A stretch of 9,394 bases of DNA from Candidatus Njordarchaeota archaeon (GCA_029856635.1 JAHKLH010000049.1:1-9394), one strand, 5' to 3'. Positions 1 to 5,548 are shown, counted from the stretch's first letter. Program-made: numbers and translations. Notes: generated by a model from the letters alone, not told the origin.

Positions 1-302
1 ACTTTAGATAAAATCTCCGCAGTTTTTATGTCCTTACGCAATTCTTCTTCATCATACGGGAATTCAACACCTCTCTTCCCCATCTCATCGAGGAAACTCC
101 TGTAATCCATCCCAGCAATTTCAGCAGCCTTACCAACAGAGATCATACCACGCTTCAGTAATTTCAAAGCCAAATCAACACGATCCTCACGCGACAACAT
201 TATTTTCGAAATAATTATCTTCACCTTAGTCCCATTTGGCAACTCCAGCGGTTTTAAAAGCTTAAGCACACCATCCTCATAAATCGCTTCCAACTCAAAC
301 AT
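1..302 (-). CDS. DUF104-UPF0175 fused antitoxin-like protein, cut by window start
   Basis: One hundred codons are visible before the frame runs off position 1. Residues 1-32 match the DUF104 (AF2212-like antitoxin) pattern: an acidic/aromatic start, then IYEDGVLKLLKPLELPNGT and a V-K-I-I-I strand. Residues about 42-100 match UPF0175: an LALKLLKRGMISVGKAAEIA helix-turn-helix-like core, then AGMDYRSFL, KRGVEFPY and an acidic D-E-E-E-L tail. Both families act as antitoxins; UPF0175 is usually followed by a PIN toxin (DUF3368), which would lie just outside the window on the same strand. Start choice: two consecutive ATGs lie at 305 and 302; GGAGGGA at 312-306 gives a usable spacing only to the second. 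An ATG at 320 in the same frame is possible but has no visible ribosome site. The family calls are from motif recall. Confidence 0.75.
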   Translation of the reverse strand, partial: MFELEAIYEDGVLKLLKPLELPNGTKVKIIISKIMLSREDRVDLALKLLKRGMISVGKAAEIAGMDYRSFLDEMGKRGVEFPYDEEELRKDIKTAEILSK

Positions 303-320
303 CATTCCCTCCAAAAACAT

Positions 321-653
321 TCATGAAGTAAGAAATAAAATAATTAAACATTCAATACTCAGCTAGCAAAATTCCAACATTGATAATAGACTAGTTAGTT
401 CATGTCTCACATCGCAAACGATTTTTAAATTATTAATTCAGGAAATCCAGCTTTTGATTTAGTAATCCCATAAGTAATTGCTTTCTTCTCATGCATAGAG
501 ACATCCAAGCGTTTTTATCATTACTAATTACCAATGGAAATCCAGTTCTTCTCGGGAATACAAATTCTATCTTATAAAACTTGACTAATTACACTAAAAT
601 TAAGCAGAAGTATTGCAAATGCAGAATGCTGAGAATAATAACGATACATTCAA
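321..653. other. Gene-poor AT-rich stretch
   Basis: No confident gene is visible between the leftmost antitoxin and the small plus-strand gene. The minus strand is open from 588 to 433 (51 codons) and reads protein-like in places (for example KIEFVFPRRTGFPLVIS), but it has no start codon near its beginning. In the same frame upstream of a TAA there is a hydrophobic stretch. This could be a relic of a lost gene or chance in AT-rich DNA. A 10-base direct repeat (GGAAATCCAG at 441-450 and 535-544) lies inside it and is probably coincidental. Confidence 0.4.
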
Positions 654-661
654 TTTTAAAT
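654..661 (+). promoter_or_regulatory. TATA box for the small coiled-coil membrane gene
   Basis: TTTTAAAT is centred about 26 bases before the ATG at 683. This is the spacing expected if transcription starts on the start codon itself, giving a leaderless message. No ribosome binding site is visible in front of either candidate ATG (683 or 695), which fits a leaderless gene. Confidence 0.5.
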
Positions 662-682
662 CAAAATAAACTATATTAGAAA

Positions 683-967
683 ATGGTTCTCACAATGAGC
701 AATCTCAAAGAACCAACTACAGAAGTTATTAGGGATTTTCTACTGCAATTAGAACTTCTAAATCTCGCAACAAAAGATGACATAAGAGACTTAAGAAATG
801 AGATTTACAGAAACAGACATGAAATTATCGCGTACATTAACGGGAGAATTGCTGATTTAGACAAAAGAATCGACGCACTAGACAAAAGGATTTCACTACT
901 CCAATGGTTAATCGTCCCAATGCTCTCACTAATAGTATTCATGCTTGCTAAAATTATCGCACTTTAA
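683..967 (+). CDS. Small coiled-coil protein with C-terminal membrane anchor
   Basis: The protein has 94 residues and I do not recognise a named family with certainty. Residues about 13-70 are strongly helical and charged, with heptad-like repeats; the segment ADLDKRIDALDKRIS contains the near-exact tandem unit LDKRI-DA-LDKRI. Residues about 74-93 form one hydrophobic segment (LIVPMLSLIVFMLAKIIAL) ending at the C-terminus, so it looks like a tail-anchored or C-terminally anchored oligomer with its coiled coil on one side of the membrane. Small proteins of this build are frequent in archaeal accessory regions and on archaeal and bacterial mobile elements, but no function follows from that. The start at 683 is favoured by the TATA spacing; ATG at 695 is the alternative. 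It stands alone, with no same-strand neighbour within 1.3 kb. Confidence 0.7.
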   Translation: MVLTMSNLKEPTTEVIRDFLLQLELLNLATKDDIRDLRNEIYRNRHEIIAYINGRIADLDKRIDALDKRISLLQWLIVPMLSLIVFMLAKIIAL

Positions 968-1196
968 CTATGCTTAATTAAATTCATTATATAATGTGAC
1001 TTTATCTTGCTTAAAATAAAGTGGGAGTTTTTGCTTTTACCTTTTATAAGAAATAGAAGGTTATTAATAGTAAAATCATTTAGTCGAGTTAATCAGTAAA
1101 AATGGCTTTCTTTCTGTGTGAAAAATTAATGATTTACTAAAGACACGTGACTTAGTTTTCGTATATTATTAAATTTGCATAATGTATTTGCCTTTT

Positions 1197-2089
1197 TCAA
1201 GTCTTATTTATCTTTTTCCTGAGTAATTCTATAAGTTCTGGTGTGGTGTTATAAAAGAGGTTTTAAGACCTTTTTCTACTAGTGACTAATCGGATATTAC
1301 TGCTTATGAATGGTTTTCCTTAGTCTTGTAGATCTTGTTAATTAGAGCTATCATATTTTGTCTTTGTCTTTTAATACATAATTTATCAAAGATCGGAGAT
1401 ATGAGTCAATTGCTGTAGTTTTTCATAAGTATAATAAAGTTCCCAATAATATAATCTGCATAACTACTCAAGCGTTTGATTTGTCCTAACTATTCCGCAG
1501 TCCTGATCACTTTTTCTATTCATGAACTTTCCTATTATCATCCATTTGGTATTAAATTGAATACATTTTAGGAATTTTATAAGATTGTTCATCAAATTAA
1601 AATCAAACAAAGAGTCCTGGACAAAAAGTATAAGAAGAGTTATTGCAAGCATGATTTTATGTATAGAATTACCTTTACTGTAGAATAAACAAGAACTACA
1701 AGATAACATATTGCTGCAATGAAATCAAAGATGTTTTTTAATAGCCAAATGTCAGTTATAAGTGCTAAAAGTGCAAGAAAACAGAAAATCCACGCTATTA
1801 TACTTAATGAGATGAAGAATATATCTCGTATCTTTCACATAAACGTTAACATCACTATTATTGGAAGGAATATCAAAAACCAAATTCTTGTTAAGGTCAA
1901 AACTTTGTACACTAAATAAACATTACTAAATCCGATTATTATCACAAGATTAAACGTTGCGCTCACATGAGCTATAATTGAAAGTATCAAGAAATTAAGT
2001 ATCGTGAGAATGTAAGGATATTTACTTACTTTTAGATTTTGCTTAGATGATGTGCTTTTTCCTATTAATCCAAAATGAAGATTGCCCAT
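1197..2089 (-). pseudogene. Decaying membrane-protein gene with several lesions
   Basis: The start is strong: GGTGAG at 2098-2093, four bases before ATG 2089, behind a good TATA box. The first 84 codons encode a polytopic membrane protein (hydrophobic helices at about residues 30-48, 49-65 and 69-83). A TGA at 1837-1835 stops the frame, but the same frame stays open for 64 more codons and keeps encoding hydrophobic helices (DIFFISLSIIAWIFCFLALLAL, abridged here, then FIAAICYLVVLVY) until a TAA at 1642-1640. Protein-like sequence then resumes in the next frame (LAITLLILFV onwards from about 1651), passes a TAG at 1466-1464, switches frame again near 1400, crosses TAA (1306-1304) and TAG, and after a further shift ends NTTPELIELLRKKINKT at TGA 1199-1197. 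No family is recognised. A shorter real 84-residue membrane protein (2089-1835) cannot be excluded; the part below 1640 is the least certain. Confidence 0.5.
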
Positions 2090-2122
2090 ATTCTCACCTA
2101 TTTTTCACTTTAACGCAGAACT

Positions 2123-2136
2123 TTAATATATTTTCC
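2123..2136 (-). promoter_or_regulatory. BRE/TATA promoter of the decayed membrane-protein gene
   Basis: On the minus strand GGAAAA (BRE-like) is followed directly by TATATTAA. The expected transcript start, about 26 bases on, falls near 2101, which leaves room for a short leader that just includes the GGTGAG ribosome site before ATG 2089. This is one of the best-formed promoters in the window, although the gene behind it is interrupted. Confidence 0.6.
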
Positions 2137-2199
2137 CATAAACGAGAATATTAATAATCAATTTTTATTTTACGATTTTGTTAATAAAAATAGAATAAT

Positions 2200-2224
2200 T
2201 TAGCGATAATTTTTAAGTCGCTAA
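2200..2224. repeat. Inverted repeat in the divergent region before vapBC
   Basis: The 7-base perfect arms TTAGCGA and TCGCTAA are separated by 11 bases (TAATTTTTAAG). The repeat lies about 70 bases upstream of the vapB TATA box and about 65 bases upstream of the opposite promoter. Its arms are the most GC-containing part of an otherwise very AT-rich intergenic region. It could be an operator or an upstream hairpin; nothing in the sequence decides which. Confidence 0.45.
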
Positions 2225-2292
2225 TTAGAACATAGAGTCTTGTAGTTTCTAAGAAGAGAATTAGTTGGACTATTCATAAAAGTCTGACATTA

Positions 2293-2300
2293 TTTATAAT
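2293..2300 (+). promoter_or_regulatory. vapBC TATA box
   Basis: TTTATAAT would place the transcript start near 2322. That is downstream of the in-frame ATG at 2314 and upstream of the GGTGAG ribosome site, so it supports translation from TTG 2347 with a leader of about 25 bases. Confidence 0.5.
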
Positions 2301-2336
2301 TTCTAACTTTTAAATGATTGTAAGCCATATACTTTT

Positions 2337-2342
2337 GGTGAG
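2337..2342 (+). promoter_or_regulatory. Ribosome binding site that fixes the vapB TTG start
   Basis: GGTGAG ends four bases before TTG 2347. The same hexamer with the same spacing precedes ATG 2089 on the opposite strand. The upstream in-frame ATG 2314 has no such site. Confidence 0.6.
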
Positions 2343-2346
2343 TTGT

Positions 2347-2589
2347 TTGCAAATCTTTGTTGTAAGACTAAGAAAGAAGGGGCAAATAACAATTCCAGCT
2401 AAGATAAGGGAGGCACTTAATCTTAAGGAAAATCAGAAGCTTCTTGTCATGTTCGATGGTTCTAGGATTATAATAGAGGTTCCTAAGGACATTCCCAAAA
2501 AATATCTAGAGCCGGATGAGGATGAAGTTGAATTCGCAATCCTTGACAGAGAATTAGTTTCCTATTACTACGGGAGAAAATATGGTTGA
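2347..2589 (+). CDS. vapB: AbrB/SpoVT-type VapB antitoxin
   Basis: The protein has 80 residues when started at TTG 2347. Residues about 4-48 are a classic swapped-hairpin AbrB DNA-binding domain: V-V-R-L-R-K-K-G-QITIPAKIREALNL, then K-L-L-V-M-F-D-G and RIIIEVP. The acidic C-terminal part (EPDEDEVEFAILDREL and a tyrosine-rich end) is the likely toxin-binding tail. VapB proteins neutralise a PIN ribonuclease and, as a complex, repress their own promoter. The stop codon lies inside the next gene (8-base overlap), the usual antitoxin-first coupled arrangement. Starting at ATG 2314 would add 11 hydrophobic residues not expected for this family and would probably lie upstream of the transcript start. 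Confidence 0.85.
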   Translation: MQIFVVRLRKKGQITIPAKIREALNLKENQKLLVMFDGSRIIIEVPKDIPKKYLEPDEDEVEFAILDRELVSYYYGRKYG

Positions 2590-3106
2590 AGAAAAACGAA
2601 CGCTAGAGAGAATACCTGCTGGTCAGAAGGTTTTCATTGATACAAATATTTTTCACTTATACTTTAGAGGTCCTAAGGAAATAAAAGAGCAGTGTTACGA
2701 ATTTATTGAGAGAATAAGAGTAGGTGAAATTGCAGGTTATACAAGTACAATGGTGCTCGATGAGTTCATATACAAAATGTTGCTCAAACTTATTGAAGTT
2801 GATCATCGTAAAAACCCGTTGGAAATCATTAGACAAGACAAACAAAAAGTGGTAAAAAAGTATTCGAGTATTGTTGAGCAATTCCTACTTAAGATATTAA
2901 GCATTGAAAATTTGATTATAATTCCTATTGAAATGCAAGATATAATTTCTGCTATGAGTGTGATGAAAACTTATGGTCTTTTACCTCGGGACGCAATTAA
3001 TGTGGCACTAATGCAAAGATATCAAATTAAAATAATTGCTTCATGTGACCATGACTATGATGTGGTTACGACTATTGAAAGGTATTATCCAGAAATCAAG
3101 AAATAA
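2582..3106 (+). CDS. vapC: PIN-domain ribonuclease toxin VapC
   Basis: The protein has 174 residues, somewhat longer than the common 130-150. The acidic PIN active-site residues can all be seen: D20 in VFIDTNIF, E61 in MVLDEFIY, D137 in LLPRDAINVALM, and D156/D158 in ASCDHDYD. VapC toxins are Mg2+-dependent RNases that cut tRNA, rRNA or mRNA when freed from VapB. The extra length comes from a charged N-terminal leader (residues 1-15) and a lysine-rich helical insert at about 70-105. A GGGAGA ribosome site at 2572-2577 precedes ATG 2582, and the start overlaps the end of vapB by 8 bases, so translation is coupled. All catalytic residues are intact, so the toxin is probably active. A T-rich stretch follows the stop (3113-3130). 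Confidence 0.9.
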   Translation: MVEEKRTLERIPAGQKVFIDTNIFHLYFRGPKEIKEQCYEFIERIRVGEIAGYTSTMVLDEFIYKMLLKLIEVDHRKNPLEIIRQDKQKVVKKYSSIVEQFLLKILSIENLIIIPIEMQDIISAMSVMKTYGLLPRDAINVALMQRYQIKIIASCDHDYDVVTTIERYYPEIKK

Positions 3107-3141
3107 AAAACATTTTAATTTTCAATTTTAATTGGGGTGTG

Positions 3142-3627
3142 ATGAAAAATCGCCTTGTGAATCTCTTAGGAAAGATTATAGAAATTGATTACAATAAATG
3201 CGGGGGTTATCCTGTTCTTAAGGGAACACGTATTCCAGTTGCGATGATCGTTAGACTCCTTGAATTAGGTTGGTCAGAGGAACGTATACGTCGTGAGTTT
3301 TTATTGCCACATGGACTCATTGATGAAGTTAAGAGAAATTTTTCTCTTTTGTTGCGTTTGGCGGATGCGCTTGAGTTTGTTGAAATACGCAGGGATAAGT
3401 TGAGGGGTATTCCAGTCGTGAGGGATACGAGGGTTCCTGTGAAGCATATTTATGATCTTATGGATAATGGATGGAATATAGATAAGATACTTAGGGAGTT
3501 TCCGACGTTGCGAAGGATTGATGTGGAAAAGATAATTGAGTATAGGGATGTGCTTGAGCCGATTGTTAGGAAGATGCATGAGCATGTTATTGAGAGGTTT
3601 CATGATGAGTTAGGTAAAGTCGTATGA
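3142..3627 (+). CDS. Tandem DUF433 antitoxin-like protein
   Basis: The protein has 161 residues and two copies of the DUF433 domain. Copy 1 (about residues 12-58) reads GGYPVLKGTRIPVAMIVRLL then ELGWSEERIRREF. Copy 2 (about 80-130) reads RGIPVVRDTRVPVKHIYDLM then DNGWNIDKILREF. DUF433 proteins carry a helix-turn-helix-like fold and are usually single-domain, about 75-110 residues; they sit next to DUF5615 PIN-like proteins as proposed antitoxins, as here, where stop and start overlap (ATGA, 3624-3627). Start: GGGGTG at 3134-3139 lies just before both GTG 3139 and ATG 3142; I take ATG. Copy 2 has lost some consensus residues (D for G in the G-T-R-I-P box) and so may have diverged in role, for example one copy for DNA and one for the toxin; that is inference. 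Confidence 0.82.
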   Translation: MKNRLVNLLGKIIEIDYNKCGGYPVLKGTRIPVAMIVRLLELGWSEERIRREFLLPHGLIDEVKRNFSLLLRLADALEFVEIRRDKLRGIPVVRDTRVPVKHIYDLMDNGWNIDKILREFPTLRRIDVEKIIEYRDVLEPIVRKMHEHVIERFHDELGKVV

Positions 3628-3863
3628 GATTTCTTGTTGATGAGAATGTTCCATTATCCTTAGTGCAGATGCTAAAGAACAAGGGATTTGATGTTATAAG
3701 GTGTTCTTCATCTGCTTCGAATTATGTTATTTTAGAGCAAGCATTTCGAGAAAATCGCATTATTATAACTTTAGATTCTGATTTTATATATTGCGGTCCT
3801 AAGAAATGTGATGAAATAGTAAAAGAATGTTTTTCTTATTTTATGAATTTGATTAAAGATTAA
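3624..3863 (+). CDS. Short DUF5615 PIN-like toxin
   Basis: The protein has 79 residues against a usual length of about 105-120. The N-terminal half is typical of DUF5615 (PIN-like, related to Mut7-C): FLVDENVPLSLVQMLKNKGFDV with D6-E7-N8, then RIIITLDSDF with D51 and D53. What normally follows, a loop and a strand of the G-V-I-L-L-R type before the last helix, is missing or compressed: after DSDF comes only IYCGPKKC and a helix (DEIVKECFSYFMNLIKD). The final strand is absent too. An internal deletion plus C-terminal loss is the simplest reading, so activity is doubtful. It is translationally coupled to the DUF433 gene through the ATGA overlap and is probably its cognate toxin. Confidence 0.75.
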   Translation: MRFLVDENVPLSLVQMLKNKGFDVIRCSSSASNYVILEQAFRENRIIITLDSDFIYCGPKKCDEIVKECFSYFMNLIKD

Positions 3864-3896
3864 ACTATTGACTTCTTTGAAAGAAATATTAATTAT

Positions 3897-3924
3897 ATAT
3901 CGGCGTTTTCGATATTTTAATTTT
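3897..3924. terminator. Hairpin between convergent toxin and antitoxin genes
   Basis: ATATCG and CGATAT (3897-3902 and 3910-3915) form a perfect 6-base stem with a 7-base loop. On the plus strand TTTAATTTT follows, giving a terminator-like shape for the DUF433/DUF5615 operon. It also lies just past the 3' end of the minus-strand AbrB gene, so it may serve both. Confidence 0.4.
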
Positions 3925-4150
3925 CGTCCCAACTTTCTTTAATTAACTTTACTGCATCAATGTTGAGAGGCTCTTTAATCAAATTCAACATGTCTTCTAA
4001 GGGATTGCTCCTCTTGATTATGGGTTCAAGTATTATTCGAGTTCCATCTGTCCTAACAAGCAAGATATCTCCCGCCTTTATATTTAGTTTTTTCCTAATA
4101 CTCTTTGGTATTGTAATCTGGTATTTCGTAGTCACTTTAATGGTTTCCAT
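3917..4150 (-). CDS. Orphan AbrB-type VapB antitoxin
   Basis: The protein has 77 residues when started at ATG 4150. Residues 1-45 form a clear AbrB/MazE-like DNA-binding domain: KVTTKYQITIPKSIRKKLNI, KAGDILLVRTDG, TRIILEPI. Residues 55-77 are a helical tail ending in LIKESWDEN, typical of VapB tails that fill the PIN active-site groove. AGGTGAT at 4160-4154 sits four bases before ATG 4150, so the in-frame ATG at 4171 is less likely. No PIN gene follows: only 53 bases separate this stop from the opposing DUF5615 gene, and no frame there shows a PIN start. It may be a solitary regulator, a relic of a lost vapBC pair, or an antitoxin acting on toxins elsewhere. An operator-like palindrome cluster in its promoter fits autorepression. 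Confidence 0.82.
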   Translation of the reverse strand: METIKVTTKYQITIPKSIRKKLNIKAGDILLVRTDGTRIILEPIIKRSNPLEDMLNLIKEPLNIDAVKLIKESWDEN

Positions 4151-4158
4151 TTTATCAC

Positions 4159-4188
4159 CTACGTAGTACACACTACTACAATAAATAG
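4159..4188 (-). promoter_or_regulatory. Promoter with operator-like CTAC/GTAG palindromes
   Basis: A TATA-like CTATTTAT (minus strand, 4188-4181) predicts a transcript start near 4158. Between the two lie an 8-base perfect palindrome CTACGTAG (4159-4166), a 14-base perfect inverted repeat GTAGT-ACAC-ACTAC (4163-4176), and one more CTAC (4176-4179). These four CTAC/GTAG units are packed into 21 bases exactly where a bound repressor would block polymerase. The likely binder is the AbrB protein encoded immediately downstream. Confidence 0.55.
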
Positions 4189-4328
4189 AGCATGTATTCT
4201 CATTTAAAGGATCTTCTTACTCTTGATTTGAATTCTTATGCATTATTTAACTATTAAATTATTGATGTAGATTAATCTGGTGTTTACAAATTATTGAGTA
4301 ATCTTATTAAACTATCTTGGAGTTAACC

Positions 4329-5177
4329 ATGCACGTGATAAAGATTTATCCTAAACCACCATATAGGATTCTTTTGCACTTAAGAACATTTTCAATTGAA
4401 GGAGAGCCCGTTCCTTGTATTGTGGATGGAATAACGTGTAGAAGATGTTTGCGAGAAATATGCTGGAAAACAATTATCGTAAGAGAGGGAGATGAGCCTT
4501 TCTTGAAAGTTTTGGTTTTTTCTGGGGATCTTGCAAAGGCAGAAAAGGTCGTGAGAAGAATATACAATGTTGAGTTTGATTATAATATACTTTTGATGGC
4601 ATCAAAGAAGTATCCAGAACTTCACAAAATAGTTAAAAAGTATTCTGGTCTGAGACCAGCACTAAGTGCTACAATGTGGGAGTCTTTAATAAAAGCTATA
4701 GTTATGCAAAGGATAATGTTGAAATTCGCCCTGAAAGTAATTTCTAAACTTGTTAAAAAATTTGGAAGAAAAGTCGTACTTGGGGATGAAAGTTTTTATG
4801 ATTTTCCAACACCTGAAACACTAAAAGACGCTGAAAATAGTGTTCTTAGGAGTTTAGGATTAAGTAGGAATAAAGTGAATTATATTAAAAATATATCGAT
4901 TTTAGTGAGTAAGGGAGTAATAGATTTAGAAGAAATAGCAAAGAAAAAGCCAGAAAATGCAGTTAATGAACTTACTTCATTAGGGGGGGTTGGCCCTTGG
5001 ACTGCAAAGCTTGCATACATAGCATACACTGGATACATGGGATTGGATCTTTTTGAAGATTCAAGTGTAAGAAGAGCTCTTTTAAGATTAAATGTAGATG
5101 TTGAGAAAATAAAGAGTGATTTCAAAGAAAACATTGGTTATTTGTTGTATCTAATATCACTTAAGGGAAAGCATTAA
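4329..5177 (+). CDS. AlkA/OGG-like HhH-GPD DNA glycosylase
   Basis: The protein has 282 residues, the normal size for AlkA-type enzymes. It removes damaged bases, probably alkylated purines, to start base-excision repair. Seen: an N-terminal strand-rich domain (about 1-90), a helical core beginning ATMWESLIKAIVMQRIM (about 114-130; the usual Q-Q pair is Q-R here), a helix-hairpin-helix LTSLGGVGPWTAKLAYIA (about 215-232), and the catalytic aspartate D244 in DLFEDSSVRRA. The position before the W-T-A motif lacks the lysine of bifunctional OGG enzymes, so a monofunctional glycosylase is expected. GGAG at 4319-4322 supports ATG 4329 over TTG 4317. Unusual: four N-terminal cysteines (C30, C37, C40, C45) that could bind a metal. 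Substrate is inferred, not seen. Confidence 0.85.
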   Translation: MHVIKIYPKPPYRILLHLRTFSIEGEPVPCIVDGITCRRCLREICWKTIIVREGDEPFLKVLVFSGDLAKAEKVVRRIYNVEFDYNILLMASKKYPELHKIVKKYSGLRPALSATMWESLIKAIVMQRIMLKFALKVISKLVKKFGRKVVLGDESFYDFPTPETLKDAENSVLRSLGLSRNKVNYIKNISILVSKGVIDLEEIAKKKPENAVNELTSLGGVGPWTAKLAYIAYTGYMGLDLFEDSSVRRALLRLNVDVEKIKSDFKENIGYLLYLISLKGKH

Positions 5178-5202
5178 AAAATGTGTACCTAACATTTTTT
5201 TT
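5176..5202 (+). terminator. Hairpin terminator overlapping the glycosylase stop codon
   Basis: The perfect 9-base arms AAAAAATGT (5176-5184) and ACATTTTTT (5192-5200) enclose a 7-base loop, and the T-run continues to 5202. The left arm begins inside the TAA stop codon (5175-5177). Archaeal termination needs mainly the T-run; the hairpin may add to it or stabilise the 3' end. Confidence 0.5.
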
Positions 5203-5527
5203 CAATGTGATGTGGAATTTTTTTATTATTAATTGAGCTAATGTTAGTCGTATTTTCTCCCATGATAATGCCACTTGACTGCATTCACCATGGTTAATTG
5301 CTCAACTTTGTTTCAGTTAGGGCACAACTCGCAAAACAATGAGATCATTATAGGTTCATCATGACCCGAACAATTTGAACACCAAATCTACTAAGATATA
5401 GTATCTAAGGATATTAAGTACTGAGTATTCTTGTAACATTCCTATTAAATGAATGAGCACTAATACCAATTAAAAAATGAAGATATTTTATCAAGGCTTA
5501 AGAGACGTGTCAAAAATTAGAGTTTTT
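5203..5527. other. Intergenic stretch between convergent genes, no gene seen
   Basis: Neither strand carries a convincing gene here; plus-strand reading from 5477 mostly overlaps the 3' end of the radical SAM gene and is not protein-like. The minus strand has an ATGATGA (5362-5356) and a CTGA (5316-5313) about 50 bases apart, recalling the C and D boxes of an archaeal guide RNA, but the internal D'/C' boxes and a closing stem are missing. No tRNA-like fold was found. Confidence 0.35.
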
Positions 5528-5548
5528 AAAAAATTTCGCAATACTTGC
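5528..5548 (-). terminator. Weak hairpin and T-run after the radical SAM gene
   Basis: On the minus strand, directly after the TAA stop, GCAA-GTA-TTGC forms a short stem with a three-base loop, followed by GAAATTTTTT. The stem is only four base pairs, so the T-run is the main evidence. Confidence 0.4.

Noticed and set aside
441..544. Direct repeat GGAAATCCAG, two copies
   Set aside because: Only ten bases, two copies, no symmetry and no link to a promoter or element; probably coincidence.
433..660. Minus-strand open stretch with protein-like segments and an in-frame TAA
   Set aside because: There is no start codon near the beginning and no recognised family, and 51 stop-free codons is not rare enough in AT-rich DNA across six frames to call a gene or relic.
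1719..1919. Plus-strand reading frame of 66 codons
   Set aside because: It lies antisense to the better supported membrane-protein sequence, has a poor ribosome site and its translation is basic and low in complexity.
2289..2300. ATTATTTATAAT palindrome at the vapB TATA box
   Set aside because: Pure A/T symmetry around a TATA box is expected by chance and is not evidence of an operator.
3301..3603. Minus-strand reading frame of 100 codons inside the DUF433 gene
   Set aside because: Antisense shadow of a gene with clear domain matches; translation is unlike a folded protein.
5313..5362. Possible C/D box guide RNA on the minus strand (ATGATGA and CTGA 50 bases apart)
   Set aside because: No D' box, only a poor C'-like TGATCT too close to the C box, and no stem directly flanking the boxes; such short motifs arise by chance.
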